Both the position numbers and the translations under genes were made by a program. Under the pieces are notes generated by a model, which saw nothing but the letters and a program-made list of their open reading frames with translations, was not told the DNA's origin and searched no databases. Shown piece after piece: positions 43,768 to 55,400 of a stretch of 64,000 nucleotides of DNA. Within the stretch, counting starts at the first letter, position 1. The number at the start of each line of letters is the position of its first letter. The DNA is from Pseudocercospora fijiensis CIRAD86 (taxonomy: Eukaryota; Ascomycota; Dothideomycetes; Mycosphaerellales; Mycosphaerellaceae): positions 1-64,000 of the forward strand of contig NW_006921534.1 in NCBI RefSeq assembly GCF_000340215.1. Reading direction: 5' to 3'.

Positions 43768-44700
43768 TTATATAAGTATATAAATAAGTAACAACGTCTT
43801 TATTTAATTAATTATAGTCCTTCTAGCTTATATAACTACGTAATAATTTCGTTACTTAAGTAGTTAACTATATAAAGAATTTAGGGCCTATTAAGTAAAG
43901 TTAGTCTACCTCGTTGTCGTCCTCGATAACCCTATAGTATATATAAGGGTTAAGAGCTATAGTAATCTATATATTAAGTAGACAGTGTAATAGAATATCT
44001 AGCGGTGTTCTATAGCTCCGAGTAAATATAGATCGCTATATATAGTAGTAGAGAACGCCTCTTCCGAGATGCTAATTTCCGACTTTATAGGTCGAGATTT
44101 CTACCTATACTACGAGGCTCTATCTCTAATAGTATAGTATAGCTTCCGAATAAAGAGAGGTTAGTACTATATAGCAATTTTGTTATTCTAAGCATATAGA
44201 ACAATAATAGTATAATAGAATCCTACTATTCTCGACGCTAGTCTAGCAAAGTCGACAAAGTAATAAACCTAGATTATACGCTATTATATATAATAGGCTA
44301 TCTATTTATTTAGTGCTACGCTAGTCGCTCGCTATTTAATCTTATTTAAGCGCTATCTACTTAGTTAACCGGCCTATATCTACTTATTTAACTATACGAT
44401 TAAATATTATAGAGACTATACGCAAATAAAGGAACTTTAGGTATATACCTATTCTACATATTAAATAGGTACGTACCTAAAGTTTCTTTATTTGTATACA
44501 CTTATTATATAACTACGGTTTTAGGCGTACGCTCGAAGTTTTTGCTATTGTCGGCACTATCTAGTAGCCGTATTAAGCGGTAGCTATGCCTAGTATTCGG
44601 CTAGCCTTGCCTTACTATTTCGCGACGGAATCTACTCGTCGTTATCGTCGTCGTCGGCAGACGTAGAGTTACTATTATCTAGCCCTCTTAGTCGCTAAAT
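43768..44700. other. Intergenic region between genes 2 and 3 (copy C)
   Basis: As in copy A, with the paired palindrome hairpin near 44432-44486. Confidence 0.4.
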
Positions 44701-47700
44701 CTGTCGCATCGCTATAAAGTAGTTAATAAGATCTTCGCTAATCCTCTACTATCCTTAATTACGGAGTAGATTAGGAGTATAGCGGTATATTATATAAAGT
44801 TAGTTCTTCTTGTTTACGGTACTAACGAGCGACTAATGCTATAGGATAGTGCTATTCTAGATAAGGTTACTCGCGCTAACTAGGATAGCGGCTACCTACT
44901 TTACCTAGTATTAACTAGTAGTACCGGGTATTTTCTTCTATCGAACGGCTTAATAGATTTTGCTTTTATCGTATACTAGGAGGATGCGTATCTAATTTAT
45001 TATATAACGCCCTATACTACGCTTAAACTATTATATAATATTTAGGTAATCCCGACTAAGTAAGGCGAGTATATCGAAATAGTACCTCGCCTACCTACGC
45101 TATAGTCGGCGTTCCTAGCTATCGCGGCGAAAACCGTCGTTCTAGTTAAAAAGTAGCTAAAGGCGGGTTTGCTAGATAGCGGTAAATAAGGTAAAGCCGC
45201 CTTCTATAGCGTTACTACTACCGCCCCGGGCAACGATAATATTAGGTCTTCCGCCCGTTATCCGATATATAAAATCGTACGAAAAGCTATAAAAACTAGC
45301 TCTCTCTTTATCGGTAACTTCCTCTAAGAAGAAGCAGCGTAACTATATCTAATCCCCTAGACGCTTATCGGGCTTTAAGAGTATACGGAGTATATAGCTA
45401 GTATAGCGGTATCTATATACCTAGCTTAATCGCTAAAGCGCCTATTTAACGATACCTATATACTAATCCGAGTTGTTATCCTCTTCCGAATCGTTATCCT
45501 TACGCTCCCTATACGCTACTCGATACGTTTAGTAGGCGGTAACGAGTTAGTCGATTGTCTCCTTTATATAGCTATAGAAAGCTTGCTCTAGCCTTCCCGA
45601 ACCGGTAGCTTAGAGCTAGCTACGGAGGAAGTCGGTAGCATAGGCGGTCTACTAGAGCGCGGTAGTATAAAAGCGTAGTTAAATCTAGTTAAAGAGATCG
45701 GCTAGGAGCTAGGCGGCGTATATAGTATAGAGGCTTACTATAATATTTAAACTCCGACGACTTCCTTCCTACTCTCTATCGCCCGCGCCTAACCGGTCGT
45801 AACGATTACGAGAGAGTCTATACTTTATACTAAAGGAACTACTATTATAGGTCGTAGTTAGTAAGTCGAACAGTATATTAAGTATTGCCGACGTAGAGGC
45901 TTCTTTAACGGCGCGGATTATACGATCGAGTTAGGCGGTATTTACGCCTACGTTAACGGACCTTTACGAAAGGACTATATATATTGCAAAGAGCTAGCGG
46001 TTTAACTATAAACGTATAAAGTCGACGACGTGCTTACTCTCGAGTATAAAGAAAGGCTAGTAAGTACGACGCCTATCTACTCCCTCGGTTAGGCTTAGGC
46101 GAGTTATAGGTAGATTAGGCTAATAGAGTAGGTCCTAGTAAGTACGAACCTCTCCTCGTACGCTAAAGGGAACAGTACTCGAGGCGTAGCTATCTAGCGT
46201 ATTATACGCCTATATAATTTCTGCTTTAAAGGCGTCTAAGATACGAGCTCGGCGAAATGTAGTATCTTAGGTAATAAGAGAAGTAACGGCGGCTACCTAG
46301 TCGATAGTAGACTAAGAGAATATAAGAAGCGGTAGTATTAACTAACTAAAAATAGGTTCTACCGTTTAGTTAATAGACGCGAAGAGATCCTTCGATATAT
46401 TATATCCTTAGAAGAAGCCGATACTACTAAGCCGCTCTACGGACTTACGGAGTAGTTTGCCTCGGATACTATAAGCCTCTTATATACCGAACTACTAGTA
46501 TACTTAAGGATACTCGATATTAAGGCCGCTAGTTTTCGTAATACTATAGGCTATCCGGTAAAGGGCGATAAGCGGAGATACTACTACGTCTTCGACTACT
46601 AGTTTAGTAGGGATGTCTTCCTACGCGAGGTCGAACTAAGCGCAGTCTATATTACGATATATAGGGTTAAACTAGCGCTCAAGGGACTAATCGAGGAGTT
46701 CTTTAAGCTCTAGGGGAGTCTATATCTCTAGACGGATTTTAGTCCTATACTATATAACAACTAGTTCTATACGCCGCTAATATATATCTAAGTCTCGACG
46801 TAACTAACGTTCGATGCCCTACTATAAACAATATAGTCGTAGTATAGCTACGTCGACTATAGGGTCTTAATTTGCTAGTAGCGGATCTATAATATCGTAA
46901 GAGATTTTACTAACATTACGATTATTACCTTCTACGCCTTATTTCTATCGAGCGTATACGCGATTATATACTTACTAGAAGGATAGGGGATAATATACGA
47001 GCACTCGAGAAGGATAAGTATCGCGAAGCGTAGGAATAAGGATAGTATTAACAAAGTAAGCCTATTTACGCTTGTTTATATAATAGCGACGTTACCGGTC
47101 GATCTTCCGATTTCGATTCGCTTTAGGGAGTAGAAGGTTAGGGAAGAAGAGGTACGTATCAAATCTAGAAGTATCGAGTCTAGTCGCGATCCGTATATAC
47201 TTATAGCGTTCGGGTCGTATCGGAGAGTAGCCTACTAGTATATACTACTCGTAAGTAATAGTCTTTATAAAGCGAGGTATATAGAATAACTAAATACCGG
47301 CTCTATAGGTCGCAAGTAAGGTTATAGGGAGGAGAAGTGCGTTAATATCCTAGTATCGAGTAATATAAAATAGCTAATTAGCAGATATAAGGCACGACTT
47401 CTCGAGTAATAGGACTATAGAAGGTATCCCGTTAACCTACCCGGCGAGGAGTCTACGCTAGTCGACGCCTTAGAGCTACTCGTATATATACGTCGGGAGC
47501 TTACTATACTCTACGACGTACGTAAGTATATCTAGGAGCTAGTAAAGTTAACTTTAGGCGAAGGTAGCGGTAGTGCCCTTAGTAACAAATTCTACGAGTA
47601 TAACTTTAGGTAGTATCGGCTCCTCTTCTTCCGCGTCCGTATCCTAGTCTTAGGAATACTTATAAGAGCAACTATCTACGGCGAGCGCTTAGTAAAGTAC

Positions 47701-47886
47701 TATCTAACTATAAGGGGTCGATATAATAGATAGGTTATTTAGTTCCTCGTCGGAATTAATCCTAGCGTCGCTACTTAAAGGACTACTTAAATCCGATTAG
47801 ATTAAACTACTAGTTACCGAAGGTACTTGCGAGCTTTTAAGCGTAATATCGCTATTATCGTCTCGACCCTACCGACCTTATAGTAG
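44701..47886 (+). pseudogene. Unrecognised gene of ~1,060 codons (gene 3, copy C)
   Basis: Same frame as copy A with the base that B has lost still present. RIP stops are more numerous than in A or B. Confidence 0.5.
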
Positions 47887-49497
47887 TATAGATCGTAGCG
47901 GTAGTAGGGGTTCTAGTAAGATAGGGCGTAGGTTACGCTCTCTAGGATTTAGCCGGATACGTAGTAGGAGCCCGCGTTATAGCTACGATAGCTAAGCTCT
48001 AGGACGAGGCCTTTATAAGCTCTCTCTTAAATTAGACCTAGTAATACTATCTCTTAATCTAGACGGGCTTCGCCTTAAGCTAGGGCTAGGAATGCTATCT
48101 CTAGAATTAGACTTAGATATACTCGCGCTTACGATCGGTCGACTACGCTATACCGAGGCTAGTAGTTAATTCGTCCTATCTCTTAAAGTAGGTAATAAGG
48201 GGCTCTCTAGAATAGGAGGAAAGGAGAGACTTCTTCGAGAAGTCGGCGAAGCAAGTTAAGTAGCAGACTTCGAAGCTAGTAATAGAGGAGAATAAGCTAC
48301 GCTTACTTAGGAGTCTAGCTTAGGCAGCGTCGTAGGTAATAAGAGGCTCTCTAGAATAGGAGGGAAGGAGAGACTTCTTCGAGGAGTCGGCGAAGCAGGT
48401 TAAGTAGCAGACTTCGAAGCTAGTAATAGGGAAGAATAAGCTACGCTTCCTTAGGAGTTAGGCTTAGGCGGCGTCGCTAGTATAGAAGCTAGCGAGGAAG
48501 GCGTCGCTAGTATAGAAGCTAGCTAGGAAGGCGTCGCTAGTATAGAAGCTAGCGCGGGAGGTATCGCTAGTATAGAAGCTAGCTAGGGAGGTGTCGCTAG
48601 TATAGAAGCTAGCTAGGGAGGTATCGCTAGTATAGAAGCTAGTACGGGAGGTATCGCTAGTATAGAAGCTAGCTAGGGAGGTATCGCTAGTATAGAAGCT
48701 AGTACGGGAGGTATCGCTAGTATAGAAGCTAGCGCGGGAGATATCGCTAGTATAGAAGCTAGCGCTAGTAGGGATTATACTATAGCGGACGAAGGGGATC
48801 TAGTAGCTATTAGAGCGGGGCGGTAAACTATTCTATATAGGGTAAGAGGACCTATATACGAAGGGAGAGTATTAGATAGGTATACTAGTTAAGTACTATC
48901 TATTTTAGGAAGAAGGGGACGTAGAGGAGCCCGCTAAATAGCTAACCGAGGCTAGTCGTAGGTAGGGATAGCCTATACGATCGATTATTAAACGAGCGAC
49001 GTAGAAGTACTATCCCTTAGAGTAGAGCTAGCGGCGTTAGCTCTAGCGAATTAATCGACTACCGCGATAATATCGTCGATCTCGAGCTAGTTAATATAGG
49101 TAGCGAGGAGCTATAGCCTATCTCTAGTATTTATACGCGGCGCTGTCTATAAAGAGAGCGGTAGTAGTCGTAGTACTAGGAGAAGTAGCCGTCCCTAACT
49201 AGCCGAATAGTACTAACTCTAGAGTATTTAACTACCTACTATGCCTATTTAGCTATAAAGTAGAGGGTTAATATAGGGGATAGGTTAGGTAGCCGAAGAA
49301 GTAGACGATATAGCGGCTAGATATAGTAGTAGCGTAGACGAAGAAGATGCTATGCCTAGGTCTTACTCGGCTTGCTATACTTTCTTCTAGGCTCGTTATA
49401 GAGCCGTACTCGCTAACTTCCTCGCGGTACGTTCGGCCTTCTTCTTCCGCTCTTCCTCTTTAGTACCGAGTAGCTTACGCTATCCTTTAGGCGGTAT
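47887..49497 (-). pseudogene. Low-complexity gene with tandem repeats (gene 4, copy C)
   Basis: Same gene as in copy A; the start codon at 49495-49497 is mutated from ATG to ATA. The ten-unit minisatellite and the 144 bp duplication (from ~48188) are present. Confidence 0.45.
48475..48770. repeat. 30 bp minisatellite, 10 units (copy C)
   Basis: Same unit as in A and B; ten repeats, some with GTACGGGAGG instead of GCGCGGGAGG. Confidence 0.95.
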
Positions 49498-50314
49498 CGT
49501 ATTAATTCCGTTAATAGCGGAGGGCAAAGCTTATATATAAGCCGCGCTAATAAGTATAGAATTCGAGGAGGTAGTAGTTCTATCTCGCGGAAACTACTAA
49601 TACTAGAAAGGGCTACCCCTTTCTAGCGATATATTTTATGTATAAGAGAGCAAGGAATAGTAGCGTAGTATATTTTGCGTATAAAGTAGTACGTATAAGC
49701 AGGTTCGTATACTACCTACGGCCTTCTCGTAGACGTTATAAAACCTAAAGTCTAGCAATTAAAGGATACTGTAAACAACTTAAAACTTTAGGTACGTACC
49801 TAAAACTAGGCGTTTTAGGTACGTACTAAAAGTTTTAAGTTGTTCCTCTATCGGACCGTAGAATAAGTAAACCTAAAGAGTATTATAGGTAGGTCTATTA
49901 TTAAAGGTAAAAGTCCTTGCTAGGCGATAGGCGGAGTAATACGAGATACGGGATAAGGTTCGTAGTAGCCTTCCGTAATAGCGAAGGAAGGCTATTTAAT
50001 TAGATAGTTAGCTAGGTTCTAATAATATTTAATTAATATCGGGTAGACGGGTTAGCTAGATTTCGGGAAAGGGTACCTCGTATACTTAATATAAGACTAA
50101 AAGTATAGCTAAGAAGATAGGTAAATCCCTACTTACGGAACCGGAGGATAAGGGATAGGGGAATACGTACCTCGTATGTTTCTTAACTAGAAGCGCTCTG
50201 TCGCGTTCTAACGGAGCGAGGGCCGTATCGCTAGTTATAGCTAATTAGCTAGACGCGGGCGCGGTCGAGATACGACTTAGAATACGAACGCCTTCTTACT
50301 TTAATGTTTCTTAA
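49498..50314. other. Intergenic region between genes 4 and 5 (copy C)
   Basis: Holds the hairpin at 49603-49626, the palindrome-based inverted repeat at 49774-49844 and the small hairpin at 49966-49994. No coding frame seen. Confidence 0.5.
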
Positions 50315-50426
50315 GCGCTTCGTCGTATCCTAGCGAAGCGGCTTACTAACTAGAAGCGCTTCGTCGTATCCTAACGAAGCGGCTTACTAACTAGAAGCGC
50401 TTCGTCGTATCCTAACGAAGCGGCTT
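50315..50426. repeat. 41 bp direct repeats, 3 units (copy C)
   Basis: Three GCGCTTCGTC units, as in copy A. Confidence 0.8.
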
Positions 50427-52374
50427 AACGATATCCTTGTCCTTACTACGACTACCGAGATGTATAAATTCTTCCTCGAATATAGCGATATAACGTAAAA
50501 ACTAGTCGATAGCGTAGTTAGTCTAATAAGCGATAATTATTAGTAGATCTCCCTTGTTCTAGTTCTCGAGTATTACTTTAATAGCTTATATAGAGACATA
50601 GGTCTTACTAGTACCGGGTAGGCCTTAAATAATAGCAAGACGCGCCGTTAGAATACGACGGAGCGCTTCTAGTTAGGAGGCGTCTAGAGTACTATTAGGC
50701 TTAGGAGGCTAGTACTTAACTATATTAATATTCTCGAAGCTCTCGTTAGAGTTATTAACTAGGATAGAGCTTAGATCTCGCTTTAGCTATACTTTAATAT
50801 ACTTAGGCGCCGAAATATAAGGCTATATACTAACGAGGTACTCTAATAAGGGGAAACCCTCGCGCATTATACGCTAAAGGCTAAGCAAGGTATGCCGATT
50901 AGCTTCGAAAAGTCCGCTACGGTCCTCTACTATAAGATATTCTATAGTAGGATCTAGCTCTAACTCTTCGGAATAGGCAAAGGCGAGATTAGGCTTAGGT
51001 AGATTCTACTAAAGTCCCTCTAGTAGTCGAGCGGCAATAGTAGCGACAATAGCGCGAGATACGAACTTGTTATTTATTAGTATAAGAACAACTAAGCTGC
51101 CGGCGATAAGGCGCTTTAACTATTCCTATAGAACTTTCTTACTAGTACGGAGGAGACTAAAAGTAACGCGGACGGCGAAGCTATATATAGATAAAGTCGC
51201 GCCGTAGATATAAACCTACTTAGGTTAGTATATAACGGGCGGCGCGTTAAAGGGGTAAAGGCGAGACTAACCTTCGTATAGATACCGACTTTGCTATTAA
51301 ATACGTCCTTAGCGGTATATAGAGTATAGCGAGTTATTAGGACTACTTCGCGAAGGCTACGGAGGGTATCTTCGCGGTTCCTATAGAACTTTCTTACTAG
51401 TACGGAGGAGACTAAAAGTAACGCGGACGGCGAAGCTACTTATAGACAAAGTCGCGCCGTAGATATAAACCTACTTAGGTTAGTATATAACGGGCGGCGC
51501 GTTAAAGGGGTAAAGGCGAGACTAACCTTAGTATAGATACCGACTTTGCTATTAAATACGTCCTTAGCGGTATATAGAGTGTAGCGAGTTATTAAGACTA
51601 CTTCGCGAAGGCCGCGGAGGGTATCTTCGTAGTATAGCTCGTAGAGAGTGCTCTAAGAGAATAGTTCTATAAGGGAGGCGATAAATAGTAAATAGGGCTC
51701 GTCGATGTTACGCGCGAGGGCGAGCGTTCCTATCGCTAGTTATAGCTAATTAGCCCGCGGCCCTTACCGTATCGCTAGTTATAGCTAATTAGCCCGACGC
51801 GGGCGTAGTCGAGATACGACTAAGAATACGACCGCCTTCTTATTTAGCTCGTAATATATATAGGCGGCCTACGAGTAGGCGCGAGAATATATTCTTTTAT
51901 ACCTTCGATATTATAATATCGAATAAATAGAGAATAGTTCTATAAGGGAGGCGATAAATAGTAAATAGAGCTCGTCGACGTCGCGCGCGAGGGCGAGCGT
52001 TCCTATCGCTAGTTATAGCTAATTAGCCCGCGGCCCTTACCGTATCGCTAGTTATAGCTAATTAGCCCGACGTAGGCGTATTCGAGATACGACTTAGAAT
52101 GCGACCGCCTTCTTATTTAGCTCGTAATATACGTAGGCGGCCTACGAGCAGGCGCGAGAATATATTCTTTTATACCTTCGATATTATAATATCGAATAAA
52201 TAGAGAATAGTTCTATAAGGGAGGCGATAAATAGTAAATAGGGCTCGTCGACGTCGCGCGCGAGGGCGAGCGTTCCTATCGCTAGTTATAGCTAATTAGC
52301 CCGCGGCCCTTACTATATCGCTAGTTATAGCTAATTAGCCCGACGCCGGCGCCCTACTATACGCCCGCTATACG
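50427..52374 (-). pseudogene. NFX1/ZNFX1-type SF1 helicase, truncated (gene 5, copy C)
   Basis: Same truncated gene: motif I and motif Ia readable, motifs II-VI missing, 255 bp duplication at 51125 and 51380, 273 bp repeats at 51659, 51932 and 52205. Introns have the A-type GTTAGT donor. Confidence 0.75.
51659..52354. repeat. 273 bp tandem repeats, ~2.5 units (copy C)
   Basis: Same array and register as in copies A and B. Confidence 0.9.
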
Positions 52375-52403
52375 CCTAACCCTAACCCTAAAGTGCCCTA
52401 TAG
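52375..52403. repeat. Right terminus with telomere-type repeats, C/D junction
   Basis: Identical 29 bp terminus. Copy D begins at the next base, at the equivalent of A position ~501. Confidence 0.85.
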
Positions 52404-55400
52404 TAGCTATAAACGCTATCTCGCTAGCCGCCTGGGTACTATTAGGTATAGGTAGCGAACTAGGTAGGTTTATAATAATAAACTTGTTACGTAGACCTCT
52501 AGTATTCGAAATAGTAGTAGCGATCTCTTAAGCGGTCGGCTCTAAGGGTCTAGATAAGAGAGTAGGTAGAGGAGTAGATAGTATATCTAAGCGATTAGTA
52601 AGTTCGCTATTACTTAAAGACGGCGAAGGATTACGTAGTAGATTATCGTTAATACTTAGAGACGGCGAAGGATTACGTAGTAGATTATCGTTAATTATAG
52701 CTAGCCGTAGGCTTAGAGATAGAGGAAGTAGTAGATCGCTATTTATTATATCTAGGGATAGGGAAGGTAGAGATAGTAATAGAGATAGTAGAGGACTATC
52801 TAGCGGTAATAGTAATATATAAGCTTTCTTCTACGCCTCCGCTACTTTCTCCGCCTAGTACTCCTTAAATACTATTAGTTAATCCTTATAGTCCTCCTAT
52901 ATCCTAATAAGGCTCTAAAGCTCGCGTAGTAACTTTCGAACCTAAGTATAGACTAGATCGGTCGCCTTTATAGCGTTTAGTTTCTAGTTTACCGTAGTAA
53001 CTAATTCGTACTACTTACTATTAATAATACTATTTTCGACTTCCTCGCTAAGAGATAATATATTAGGCTTCTAAGGCGGCTACTCTTTATCCTCTTTTAA
53101 AGGAGAGGTAGTCTATATTAGGGAGAATAGAGGTCTCTCTTATCGAAGCTATAGAGGGACTACTATACCCTCCTACTCTACTATATAAGTAAGGCTATTA
53201 AGGATATAGTCGGATAGCGAGTCGACCTAGTTATAGAACTAGAATACGATATCTATAATCGTTATTAGTATTAACTTAGAAACATTTAGAAGAAACTTTA
53301 GGTATATACCTAAAGTATATAATAATAGGTATATACCTAAAGTTTAAATAGGAGAATATACCGGTTCTACTTAAGTATACTAGCTTTACGGTATCTCCGT
53401 ATATAAGCTAGTCGGTATAGTACTATACGATACGATTAACCTTATCTTATTTAATAGTTAGGGGCCTAGTCTTACGCTAGATATACTAACGGTCCTCGAC
53501 GTACTTAGCGACTAGCTTAATATAGAGCTTATTTACTTAGTCCGGTTCTAGGTCGTCGTTACCGAGCTAGTCGTCGTAGTTTCCTTTAGCCTTCTCTTAG
53601 ACCTAACCGATAACTTTATAAGTAACCGTACCGCTATATACTAAACGGAATAGCGTCTCGTTCGGTAATAGGTTCTTTACGGTAGGATCTATAATATTAG
53701 CCTATACGTTACTAGTATAAGGGGAGTATACGCTATATATAGTATATAGTAGAGCGTCGGCTATAACTATATAAATACGCGTCTCGATAGACTCTTAAAT
53801 AAGGCCGGTCGGCTCCTTCGCGGCGTCGTTTTCGCGTCGCTTAGTATTATTATTTTAGAAAGGGTAGTCTCGTATAATAACCTCTATATCTTCTAAGCTA
53901 AGGGTATAGGTAGAGCGAATCTACTTAAGGAACCGTACTTTATACTTATACTATAAGGCCTAATCGATACTCTCGTCGATATTTAAGGTATAGACCGTTA
54001 TATCGTATTCTTAGTCTATATAGTAAAGTCGACCGCTAGCTTAGTACTTAATACAGAACGAAACGGCGTCGAGTATAACTATAAAGAAAGCTACCTTCTA
54101 GTAGTTAGCGGACTCGGCTCCTATATACGAAGAGATAATTATAATTTTAACGCTAAGGTCGTTTAGGAAGGCGCGCTCGGCTAGGACGCGGCTACGATTA
54201 CTAATACTAGCGCGGATTATAATATATAGGATTTAGAGTAGGCTATAAATAGCCTCGACAATTAGGAGCGAGATAGGTTCGTAGGCCTAGACTATAAGCT
54301 TTAGTAACTCGATAAGTACGATATTTCGGACGATCTCTAAGAAAGTATAATACTTCGGGGATACGCGGTAGAGGAAGTTAAAGTAGCTAAATCGATCCGA
54401 GGGTAGTAGTATCTAAAGGTCGCCCTTAAGGGATATATAAAAGTACGTAAAAGGGTCGATAGACCTATTAGTCTTATAATAAAAGGTTAGCAATATCTAA
54501 AATATAGAAACTTTAGGTATATACCTAAATCGTAGCTAAAAAAGGTATATACCTAAAGTTTTAGAAAACTTATAATAAGTTAATAAGCTTAGCACTCGTA
54601 TCTAAGCGGCGCCTTAGTATAACTAAGCTAATAGGGTTATTAGAGGTTAGTATAAGCTAACGGCGTAGGCTAGTACTATAACCGGTCTTATCGTCTTCGT
54701 CTATAGTATATAGACGCTTACTATCTACCGTATTAGTAAACTACCTATAGGCTCTATTATAGATCGTATAGCTAGTATCGTCTATACGAATCTCGATATT
54801 ATAAAAGTATATAGATAGGATATTAGTACCGATATAATAGTCGACGCTATTCGCGACGATCGTTTAGCCCTTAATATAGCGGATTTAGACTAGACTTAGA
54901 AGTAGTAGTATTACGAAGCCGATATTTGTCGTACTACCTATTGCCTTATAGATCGCTTTAGGATAGAGCGCGGCTAGGTAGTACTAGTTAAGTAGGAGAT
55001 CCGGGTAGCCCGTAAGCCTATACGGGGTATCTAGAATCTTACTCTAGTTACGGTCGTAGAGTATCTCGAACTTATAAGATAGACGTCTATATTTATCGAC
55101 GTCTATACTATTCTTCTTAAGGTTAGAACCTAAATCTAGGAGGTTCTTAACTTAGCGCTAACTAAAGTAGACAATCGACGCTATATTATATACGTAGTTA
55201 CGAATAACTATAGTAGTAATAATAGCTATACTATTCTACGGTCGTAACTTATATAATATATCGGTCTAATTAGCCTTAGGATTGCCTACCGTATAACCCT
55301 CGTCGGCCGCGATAAGAGAGAAGGAGTCCTTAAGGATAAGTAGAACGTTTAATATTATAAGGTCTGCCTACTAGAGGTCGGTAAGTATAGTACCTCTATC

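Larger units (their letters stand above)
35216..52403. mobile_element. Large tandem element, copy C
   Basis: A unit of about 17.2 kb, collinear with A from A position ~51 to the right terminus. It is preceded by the satellite block at 33627-35215, which may be the true left part of a full-length unit or independent DNA. It appears the most heavily mutated copy: for example the ATG of gene 4 has become ATA. Yet it keeps one ancestral CAA at 42172-42174 that is TAA in A, B and D. It groups with B by non-RIP differences in the SNF2 gene. Confidence 0.75.
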
